Position numbers and translations under genes: made by a program. The notes under the pieces are model-generated. The model was not told the DNA's origin. It ran no database searches and saw only the letters and a list, made by a program, of their open reading frames with translations. Positions 8,804 through 15,917 of a stretch of DNA of 64,000 bases are shown here, piece by piece. This stretch comes from DATHBD01 sp035296325. Lineage in GTDB: Bacteria > Actinomycetota > Actinomycetes > Mycobacteriales > Micromonosporaceae. The stretch covers positions 1-64,000 of the forward strand of contig DATHBD010000023.1 of NCBI GenBank assembly GCA_035296325.1, given 5' to 3'. Within the stretch, counting starts at the first letter, position 1. Every line of letters starts with the position of its first letter.

Positions 8804-9451
8804 ATGAGTACCCGCCCCGAATTGCTGCGCCCCGCGCTCGCGGAGGTGCTGCGCGTGGCCGGGGCGAAGGCGGGTCGGCTCCTCATCGGCGTGACCGGCC
8901 CACCGGCCACCGGCAAGTCCACGCTCGCCGTGGCGTTGGCCGACGCGCTGACCCGCCGGCACGGCCTGAGCGCCGTGGCGGTCCCGATGGACGGATTCCA
9001 CCTCGCGAACGTCGAGCTCGACCGGCTCGGCCTCGCCCACCGCAAGGGCGCGCCGCAGACGTTCGACGCCGGCGGGTTCGCGCACCTGCTGCGCCGGCTG
9101 CGCGCCGCGGACGAGGCGGTGGTGTACGCCCCGGCGTACAGCAGGACGCTGCACGAGTCCATCGGCGGGGCGATCCCGGTGCCCGCGTCGGCCCGGGTGA
9201 TCGTGGTGGAAGGCAACTACCTGCTGTACGACGAGGGGGAGTGGGGGGCGGTGCGGCCGTTGCTTGATCTGGTGCTGTACCTGGACACGCCGGACGCGGC
9301 CCGGCAGGAGTCACTGGTGCGCCGGCAACTTGCCAAGGGTCTCGACGAGCCCGCTGCCCGGCACTGGGTCGAGTCCAGCGACGAGGTGAATGCCGCCCTC
9401 GTCGCGGCGACGCGGGACCGGGCCGACGTTGTCCTGCGGCGCCGCCGGTAA
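8804..9451 (+). CDS. P-loop nucleoside/nucleotide kinase family protein (YggC/uridine-kinase-like)
   Basis: A 215-residue P-loop kinase with Walker A GPPATGKST near 31-39, the family motif VPMDGFHL near 64-71, VYAPAYSR, and an acidic Walker B-like segment VIVVEGNYLL. These match the uridine kinase/pantothenate kinase superfamily, in particular the YggC/FrcK-like group. The substrate may be a sugar, nucleoside or pantothenate and cannot be set from sequence. ATG 8804 starts 72 bp after the response regulator; no strong ribosome site is visible, though GGG precedes the start. It converges on the LuxR-type regulator gene. Confidence 0.82.
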   Translation: MSTRPELLRPALAEVLRVAGAKAGRLLIGVTGPPATGKSTLAVALADALTRRHGLSAVAVPMDGFHLANVELDRLGLAHRKGAPQTFDAGGFAHLLRRLRAADEAVVYAPAYSRTLHESIGGAIPVPASARVIVVEGNYLLYDEGEWGAVRPLLDLVLYLDTPDAARQESLVRRQLAKGLDEPAARHWVESSDEVNAALVAATRDRADVVLRRRR

Positions 9452-9560
9452 TGCGAGGTCCGGTCGCCGGAGGCCACCGCTCGGCACCTCCGCGAGAGCC
9501 GGATGCCGCCGGCGGTTCGATCAGGGCAACTCGAGAAACTCGCGTTCAGGCACGAACAGT

Positions 9561-10478
9561 TCAGGCGCGACCGGTTCGCTGGACGCCGTCCACCACCAGG
9601 TCCAGCAGGCCCAGCCCGTACGCGGCGCGGATCGCTTCGGCCCGGTTGCGGGTGCCGAGTTTCAGGAACAGCCTGGACTGGAGGTTGCCGACGGTCTTCT
9701 CGCCGATCACGAGCAGCTGTGCGGTCTGGCGAACGGAGTGCCCCATCGCTATGGACCGCAGGATGTCGAACTCGCGTGCGGTGAGATGCGGCTGACCGCC
9801 CAGGGAGGAGGCCGGCACGGGCGGTTCCTGAGCGTCGACCAGACCGAGGCTGACGGCCCGGGCGACGGCATGGCTCTGGCTCGTCACCCGCAGCTTGGCG
9901 TAGATGCGGCGTTTGATGCTTTCCACAGCGTTCGCGCCGACATGCAACTTCGCGGCGATGTCCCGGACCGTACAACCCGAGCTGAGCAGCGTCAGTACCT
10001 GCAGCTCCTGGGCGGTGAGGTCCTGGTCGACCAGCCGACCGGTCGGCGGCCCGGCGCCGGTCCGCATACCGCGCCGTTGCAGTTCCAGCAGGAACGACTG
10101 CAAACCGACGGACGAGGGCAGCAGCGTGTCAAGCCCGGATCGGTGGGCCTGCGCGACATCGGCCGGCGACACCGCGTCGTAGATGACCAGAACGCGGACG
10201 GCGGGGTACCGGGCACGTAACGCCGAAAGCGGTCCCAGTACCGCCGGTACGTCCGCGCCGGCGTCGACGATGACCAGCTCCGGACGGCGCCGGCCGCACA
10301 ATGCCGGGAGGGTCGCGATGTCAGCGACCTGCCCGACCACCCGCAGGCCGGTCCGGGTCAGCCAGTTGACCAGGGCCTCCCGAACCAGGCGACGTGGGCA
10401 CTGGACGGCGACGGTCGGGTGGGCCCACCGCGCTCGCGTCGGGGCACGCCATCGTGCAGAGGGATCGGCTCCACTCAT
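9561..10478 (-). CDS. Atypical regulator: receiver-like domain plus two tandem LuxR-type HTH domains
   Basis: A 305-residue protein. Residues 20-135 resemble a receiver domain (VNWLTRTGLRVVGQVADI, then ELVIVDAG with Asp 72), but the N-terminal acidic pair and the conserved Lys are missing, so ordinary phosphorylation is doubtful. Two GerE/LuxR HTH domains follow: one at about 153-212 (LTAQELQVLTLLSSGCTVRD) and one at about 231-293 (LTAREFDILRSIAMGHSVRQ). They are related but diverged. The start is probably ATG 10478 or 10487; neither has a strong Shine-Dalgarno sequence. Two HTH domains in one chain would let a monomer contact two half-sites. Targets unknown. Confidence 0.8.
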   Translation of the reverse strand: MSGADPSARWRAPTRARWAHPTVAVQCPRRLVREALVNWLTRTGLRVVGQVADIATLPALCGRRRPELVIVDAGADVPAVLGPLSALRARYPAVRVLVIYDAVSPADVAQAHRSGLDTLLPSSVGLQSFLLELQRRGMRTGAGPPTGRLVDQDLTAQELQVLTLLSSGCTVRDIAAKLHVGANAVESIKRRIYAKLRVTSQSHAVARAVSLGLVDAQEPPVPASSLGGQPHLTAREFDILRSIAMGHSVRQTAQLLVIGEKTVGNLQSRLFLKLGTRNRAEAIRAAYGLGLLDLVVDGVQRTGRA

Positions 10479-10554
10479 GCCTTGCATACTGCCGCGACGG
10501 CGGCGCGAGCACATCGGCCCTAGTGGATTTCGTCTGGTCCGGCGCGGGGCGGGT

Positions 10555-11346
10555 TCAGCCCGGTGCCTCCGCCGTGCGGTAGTGGTAGCGGCACACCTCG
10601 GTGAAACCGGCGCGGTCGTACAACCGCTGTGCCGGGGTGTTGTCGCACTCGACCTGGAGGTACATGGCTGCCGCGCCGTGCCGGGCGGCCCAGCGGGCGA
10701 GAGCGGCGAGCACCCGCCGCGCGCCGCCGGCTCCCCGCGCGTGCGGCAGCGTGGCCATGCCGAACACGCCTGCCCAGCCGGTGTCGGCGACCGCACGGCC
10801 GACCGCGACGACCTCGCCCCCGGTCAGCACCGACACGTAGGCACTCGGCCGATCCACCCGGTGCAGCAGATCCCACTCCGGGCCCGGGTCGGCGCCCACG
10901 CCGTGCACCGCGAGCCAGGTCTGGAACCAGACGTCCGTCGGCCGATCCTCGATGCGGATCGGCACGTCAGCGGTGGGTAGCCGGTCGAGGACGTGCGAGG
11001 TGCGGGCCGACTGCAGCGACATCGGGGAGTGGCTGCGGTAAGCCCGTTCGGCAAGAGCCGCGTCGAGGTGGGCCGGGCAGGCCCCCGGACTGATCTGGAA
11101 CCGGGCCGGCGCCCCGTGTCCGGCGTAGAACTCCTGGGCCGCCCGGATCCGGCGGGGCAGCTCTCCCGGCGCCGCGTCGCGGTGGGGTAGCACCGAACTG
11201 GCCCACCAGGCGCTGCTGTCGCCGTGGCGCAGCCACCATCCGTGCCGGCGGTCGAGGCGGGGTACGGGAAATGCCCGGGCCGCTCTTTCCTGTAACCCGG
11301 TGACGAGGGCGGGCGCGGCGACGATCGGGTGCATCGGCGATGTCAT
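10555..11346 (-). CDS. GNAT-family N-acetyltransferase
   Basis: A 263-residue acetyltransferase. The C-terminal half has the GNAT core: a beta-strand VAVGRAVADTGWAGVFGMAT, then PHARGAGGARRVLAALARWA (acetyl-CoA pyrophosphate loop, motif A) and AMYLQVECDNTPAQRLYDRAGF (motif B). The N-terminal half is a divergent GNAT-like domain, as often in actinobacterial members. ATG 11346 overlaps the stop of the transglutaminase gene by 4 nt (ATGA), so it is the last gene of the minus-strand envelope cluster. The acyl acceptor is unknown. Confidence 0.85.
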   Translation of the reverse strand: MTSPMHPIVAAPALVTGLQERAARAFPVPRLDRRHGWWLRHGDSSAWWASSVLPHRDAAPGELPRRIRAAQEFYAGHGAPARFQISPGACPAHLDAALAERAYRSHSPMSLQSARTSHVLDRLPTADVPIRIEDRPTDVWFQTWLAVHGVGADPGPEWDLLHRVDRPSAYVSVLTGGEVVAVGRAVADTGWAGVFGMATLPHARGAGGARRVLAALARWAARHGAAAMYLQVECDNTPAQRLYDRAGFTEVCRYHYRTAEAPG

Positions 11347-13709
11347 CGCTTCCTGGGCTCGTGGGCCGGGTGCTTCCTGGCCCAGTGCAACGGTCGGGGA
11401 TCCAGCGACCAGAGCCACCGCCGCCACCATGGTCGGCGGGCGCGCAACTCGTCCACGTACGCGGTCGCCTGCGCCACGGCCCGCCGGGTCGCCGCGTCGT
11501 CCGGCAGCCCGCCCGGGGCGAAGGCGGCGGAGTTGGCCACGTCGGCGAGTTCGGTGAGCGGCGGGGCGGCGGGCCGGAGTCGGGCGGCGGGCCGACCACC
11601 GGCGTGGGTCGGTCCGTGCGCGGCACGCATGGCGTACTGCGCCACCTCGCTCGCCGCCAGGTGCGCCGAGGCGGGCCGGCCGGCCAGGCGGAGTCCGTCG
11701 AGCACCTCCAGCCAGGCCCCGGCAACGCGTTCCCGGGGCGTGGCCGCGGTGATCCGCCGCCGGCGCAGGGAGCGGCGCAGCAGCGGTACGGCAACCAGGT
11801 ACCCCACGCCGAGCGCGCCGGCGCCGGCACCTGCCCCGGCCAGGAGCACCGGCGTGCGGGAGCCTGGCCGGTCCCGCGGGGCCGGCGGCTCGCTCTGCTT
11901 CGGCGAGGCCGACGCCAGTGAGGCCGACGGCGTGGGCGCCACGGACGGCGGCGGCGCGGTCGGCAGCGGCTGGGGCTTGAAGTCGTCCTCGATCGACCGC
12001 GGCTCGGTGTTCGGCAGCGGCATGGGATCGAAGGGCACCCATCCGATACCGCTGAAGAGCACCTCCGGCCAGGCGACCGCGTGCGCGCCGGTCACCGTGG
12101 ACTGCCCGGTCTTCGCCTCGAATCCCACCACCACCCTGGTCGGCAGCGCCAGCACCCGGCCCAGCACGGCGAACGCGGCCGCGAACTGCTCCGACGTGCC
12201 GCGCTGGCCGCCGGCGTTGCGCGGTCCGAAGAGGAAAAAGGCGAGATTGGGGTACGCGTGGCCGCTGGGCGCGTCAGCAACGGCCCGGTAGTGCTCCGCG
12301 AGGAACTGCCCGATCGCCTGCGCGCGCTGGTACGGCGCCGCGACCCCCTCACTGAGCTGGGTGGCGAGGCGCTGGATGTCGGTCGGCACCGTGCCCGGCA
12401 GGGAGAGGTACCGCACCACCTCCGTGCCGCGCGGCACATCAGCGGCGGGAAGCCGGTTGACCTCGATCGGCGGCTGGCGCGACTGCACCGTGTACGCCAG
12501 TCCGGAGCGCAACCCGTCCGGCAGTGCCAGTGTCCCGGTCACCGGGTCGTAGGCGACGCGTACCCCGTCGATGCGCTCCGGCTGCGCTGCCGCCGGGACC
12601 AGCCGGCCGGTCAGTTCGCTGATGGTGATGCGCTGCTCCACCCGCCGGCCCCCGCCGGTGCCCGCCGCGGCGTCCGCGATCCCCCGCGCACCGTCCCCGG
12701 CGCTTCCGTCGTCGGCGCGCTGATCCGCGGCGTCGCCCGGCAGGCCGGTGAGCACCCGGCCGGCATTGCGGTACTTCGCTCCCACCCGCCACGTGGCGCC
12801 GTCGTAGTCGCTGAGCACGGCCAGCCGGACCCGTGCCGACGAGTCCTGCGGCGGCCCGGTGATCTCGGCGTCGAAGAGGGGCTGGTCCGGGTTGAGGGCC
12901 CAGCCGGAGAGCCGCACCAGCGGGCTCTCGTCCATCGAGTCTAGGCGCGGCGGCTCGACGTACCGGCGTGGATCGTCGGGGGTCTGGTTGACCTGCCCGG
13001 CGACGCTTGGTGACAGCGCCGTGGCGAGCGCGACGATGACCGCGAGACCGGCGGCTGCCCCGGCCGCCACCCGTACCCGCAGCGTGCTGCGCTGCGTGCG
13101 GGTCAGCTCCGGCGCTGCCTGCTGGTGGGACCCGGCGCTGGCGGCCAAGCCGACCGCGGCGCAGCCGGCGTAGCCCAGCGGCAGCCAGAAGCTGGGACCG
13201 GCGTTCGGCCCCACCAGGTACACCGCGCCGACCAGCAGCAGCGTGGGCGGGAGGTAGCCGAGCAGCACCCGGCGACCGCGCACCGCCAATTCGGTGGCGG
13301 CCAGACCAGCCAGCCAGGTGGCCAGCACCGGGGCCACCAGGGTGTCCGGCTGCGGCTCGATCGGGATCATTGCGGTGAGCAGCCGGGGGATGCCGTTGGT
13401 CAGTGCATCGCGGGCCAGGTCGGCCAGCGGGCCGGGCACGCCCGCGCTCCGTGCCGCGAGCCGTACGGTCAGTGCCGTGTAGCCGGCGAGGCCCAGCACT
13501 GACACCGGCGCGACCGACCACGACGGCAACCGCCGGAACACGACGCTGACCAGCACCGAGCCGATCGCCGCGCCGGCGATGAGCCGGGTGGCCAGCCCAC
13601 CCGCGTAGATGCGGGCCAGGAGCAGTCCCGGGATGATCAGCATCCCGACCAGCGCCAGGGGCACGAGCGCCGTGCGCAGTTGCGTCCCCCGGCCCGCTCC
13701 GCCGCTCAC
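11343..13709 (-). CDS. TgpA-like membrane transglutaminase-fold protein with Ser replacing the catalytic Cys
   Basis: A 788-residue membrane protein: about six N-terminal helices (1-235), an extracytoplasmic transglutaminase-like domain (about 400-570), a Pro/Ser linker, one more helix near 635-655 and a cytoplasmic DUF4129-like tail. This is the actinobacterial TgpA/DUF3488 plan. In the papain-like core the usual Cys is Ser 506 (RGTSEQFAAAF), while His 543 (GAHAVAWPEV) and Asp 561 (WVPFDP) are kept. Thiol catalysis is therefore ruled out as written; it may be a binding protein. GTG 13709 overlaps the DUF58 stop by 4 nt (GTGA); ATG 13730 is possible. The MoxR/DUF58/TgpA trio is widely co-conserved. 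Confidence 0.88.
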   Translation of the reverse strand: MSGGAGRGTQLRTALVPLALVGMLIIPGLLLARIYAGGLATRLIAGAAIGSVLVSVVFRRLPSWSVAPVSVLGLAGYTALTVRLAARSAGVPGPLADLARDALTNGIPRLLTAMIPIEPQPDTLVAPVLATWLAGLAATELAVRGRRVLLGYLPPTLLLVGAVYLVGPNAGPSFWLPLGYAGCAAVGLAASAGSHQQAAPELTRTQRSTLRVRVAAGAAAGLAVIVALATALSPSVAGQVNQTPDDPRRYVEPPRLDSMDESPLVRLSGWALNPDQPLFDAEITGPPQDSSARVRLAVLSDYDGATWRVGAKYRNAGRVLTGLPGDAADQRADDGSAGDGARGIADAAAGTGGGRRVEQRITISELTGRLVPAAAQPERIDGVRVAYDPVTGTLALPDGLRSGLAYTVQSRQPPIEVNRLPAADVPRGTEVVRYLSLPGTVPTDIQRLATQLSEGVAAPYQRAQAIGQFLAEHYRAVADAPSGHAYPNLAFFLFGPRNAGGQRGTSEQFAAAFAVLGRVLALPTRVVVGFEAKTGQSTVTGAHAVAWPEVLFSGIGWVPFDPMPLPNTEPRSIEDDFKPQPLPTAPPPSVAPTPSASLASASPKQSEPPAPRDRPGSRTPVLLAGAGAGAGALGVGYLVAVPLLRRSLRRRRITAATPRERVAGAWLEVLDGLRLAGRPASAHLAASEVAQYAMRAAHGPTHAGGRPAARLRPAAPPLTELADVANSAAFAPGGLPDDAATRRAVAQATAYVDELRARRPWWRRWLWSLDPRPLHWARKHPAHEPRKR

Positions 13710-14905
13710 CACGTGCCGATCCCGTCCCACGCCGTGGCGAAGTCAGCGCCGTCCGCGGCAGCCAGGACCAGCAGGCCGTCCTCGGTCGACGGCGCCGGGT
13801 CGGCGGCGCCGAACGCCGCCACGACGATCGTCGGGTACAGGCCGCGGAGCGCGCCGATCCGACCCAGGTCGCCGCGTCCTTCCGGGCCGGTCAGATAGAT
13901 GAGCGTGTCGCCGATCCGGCGGTGCCGCAGCCCGGCTGTGGCGAGGCCGAGCAGGTCCCGCGAAGGGCCCTGGTCCGCGGTCCCCCCGCCGGACGGCGAC
14001 GAACCGAGCGCGGCCTCGGTGAGCAGGTCGAGGTAGGGCCGCGGGTGGCCGTGCCGACCGTCACCGCCGACCGCTCCGCCCCGGATCAGCTGCAGCGCGA
14101 TCGGCAGCTCCGCCCTGGTCGCCGCCATCACGATCGAGGCGGCCGCCTCGCAGGCGGCCTCGAACGACTCGGCGGTGCCGCCGGCCGCCTCCGGATGGGC
14201 CGCGGCGCGGTCGTCGAGCAGGACCACGAGGCGCGGCAGGCTGGTATCGACGTGTTCCCGGACCATGAGCTGGCCGATCCGGGCGGTGGTGCGCCAGTGC
14301 ACGTGGCGCAGCTCGTCGCCGACGACGTACTCGCGCAGCGTGTCGAAGGTGATCGAGCCCTGCGGCACCCGGTCCACCCGGCCGTCGAGGCTGCGCACCA
14401 CACCGACCGGGACGGCGGTGAGGTGGTGCACCTTCGGGTACACCCAGACGTTCGTGACCTCGCCGTAGCCCCGGGCCAGGCTGAGCAGCCCGAGTGGGTC
14501 GCGCCGGACCACCCGGAGCGGACCGACCCGCACGACACCGCGCCGTTCGGTCGGCACCGCGTACCCGGTGGTCGTCTCCCGTCCGGCGCGCAGCTGCAGC
14601 AGCGGCACCGGGACCGTGCGGTCGCCGCACCGGTCGTACGCGACGAGGGTGGCGCCGCGCACCCGGCTCGCGTTGCGGACGGTCAACGTGACCCGGCTGG
14701 GCTCGCCGCGCATCACCCGGTCCGGATCGACCGCCCGGGTGACCGCCAGTCGCGGACGCCAGAGGGCGTACCCCAGCGCGAAACCGATCGCGACGAGTGC
14801 CGCGGTGCCGAGCACGGTGAGTTCCGGGTACCCGAAGGCGAATCCGCAGCCCAGCAGTGCGACGGCTGCGCCGGCCAGTCCGGCGCCGCGGGCGGTGATG
14901 CGCAT
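13706..14905 (-). CDS. DUF58 membrane protein (MoxR partner)
   Basis: A 399-residue protein with two hydrophobic N-terminal helices (about 8-50), then a beta-rich region and the DUF58 signature near 205-225 (YVVGDELRHVHWRTTARIGQ). DUF58 proteins carry a von Willebrand factor A-like fold and accompany MoxR ATPases. ATG 14905 lies 16 bp after the MoxR stop, and the stop overlaps the transglutaminase start by 4 nt. It would tether the ATPase system to the membrane; its biochemical job is not known. Confidence 0.9.
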   Translation of the reverse strand: MRITARGAGLAGAAVALLGCGFAFGYPELTVLGTAALVAIGFALGYALWRPRLAVTRAVDPDRVMRGEPSRVTLTVRNASRVRGATLVAYDRCGDRTVPVPLLQLRAGRETTTGYAVPTERRGVVRVGPLRVVRRDPLGLLSLARGYGEVTNVWVYPKVHHLTAVPVGVVRSLDGRVDRVPQGSITFDTLREYVVGDELRHVHWRTTARIGQLMVREHVDTSLPRLVVLLDDRAAAHPEAAGGTAESFEAACEAAASIVMAATRAELPIALQLIRGGAVGGDGRHGHPRPYLDLLTEAALGSSPSGGGTADQGPSRDLLGLATAGLRHRRIGDTLIYLTGPEGRGDLGRIGALRGLYPTIVVAAFGAADPAPSTEDGLLVLAAADGADFATAWDGIGTW

Positions 14906-14921
14906 GGGGGTGCCGCCGGCG

Positions 14922-15917
14922 TCAGACCGTGGCCGGCGTGGGCACTGCCACGGAGTCCACCACGCTGCGCAGCACGTCGCCCACGCTGACGCCACGGACC
15001 TGGGCGTCGGGGGAAAGCAGCAGGCGGTGGGCGAACACCGGCTCCAGCAGTGCCTTGATGTCCTCCGGGATCACGTACGCCCGGCCGTCGGTCAGGGCGT
15101 ACGCGCGGGCCGCGCGGGTCAGCGCGATCACCCCGCGTGGACTGACCCCCACCCGGACCTGCTTGTGTACCCGGGTCGCGCCGGCCAGCCGCACCGCGTA
15201 CGAGTAGAGCGGGTCGGCGATGTGCACCCGTTGCGCGAGCGCCACCAGCCCGGCCACCCCGGCGGTGTCCGCCACCGCTGCCAGCCCTTCCGGGGTACGC
15301 CCGGCCGCGGCGCCGCGCAGCACGTCGATCTCCACCGACTCGCTCGGGTAGCCGACCGAGAGCTTCATCAGGAACCGGTCCAGCTGGGCCTCGGGCAGCC
15401 GGTAGGTGCCGTCCATCTCGATCGGGTTCTGCGTGGCGACCACGAGGAACGGCCGCGGTACGGCGTGCCGCACGCCGTCCACTGTGACCAGCCGCTCCTC
15501 CATCACCTCGAGCAGCGCCGACTGGGTCTTGGGCGAGGCCCGGTTGATCTCGTCGGCGATCACGATGTTGGCGAAGACCGGCCCGGGATGGTACTCGAAC
15601 CCGGACGTGGCCTGGTTGTAGATGGTCACACCGGTGACGTCGGAGGGCAGCAGGTCGGGCGTGAACTGGATGCGCCGCCAGTCGCCGCGCACGCTCGCCG
15701 CGATGGCGCGGGCCAGTGTGGTCTTGCCGACGCCGGGCACATCCTCGAGCAGGACGTGCCCCTCGGCCAGCAGGGCGGTCAGCGCGAGGCGGACCACCTG
15801 GGGCTTGCCCAGCACGACCGACTCGACGTTCGCCGCGAGGCGCGCCACGAGGTCGGCGAAGCCGCGTGCCTCCTCCGGACTCGGCGCGGCAAGCTGACTT
15901 CCGTTTCCGGTCAGCAC
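14922..15917 (-). CDS. MoxR-type AAA+ ATPase
   Basis: A 331-residue MoxR ATPase of normal length. It has Walker A VPGVGKTTLA near 53-62, Walker B IVIADEINRA near 115-124, sensor 1 ATQNP and the C-terminal lid helices. MoxR proteins act as chaperone-like ATPases together with von Willebrand A or DUF58 partners, here encoded next. GTG 15917 lies inside the end of the FN3 gene (7 nt overlap), with GGGAG about 10 nt upstream, so translation should be coupled to it. Confidence 0.92.
   Translation of the reverse strand: MLTGNGSQLAAPSPEEARGFADLVARLAANVESVVLGKPQVVRLALTALLAEGHVLLEDVPGVGKTTLARAIAASVRGDWRRIQFTPDLLPSDVTGVTIYNQATSGFEYHPGPVFANIVIADEINRASPKTQSALLEVMEERLVTVDGVRHAVPRPFLVVATQNPIEMDGTYRLPEAQLDRFLMKLSVGYPSESVEIDVLRGAAAGRTPEGLAAVADTAGVAGLVALAQRVHIADPLYSYAVRLAGATRVHKQVRVGVSPRGVIALTRAARAYALTDGRAYVIPEDIKALLEPVFAHRLLLSPDAQVRGVSVGDVLRSVVDSVAVPTPATV

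Noticed and set aside
9544..9572. Short direct repeat GTTCAGGC(A/G)CGA at the end of the double-HTH regulator gene
   Set aside because: Two copies only and partly within coding sequence; it is too short to call a mobile element or attachment site.
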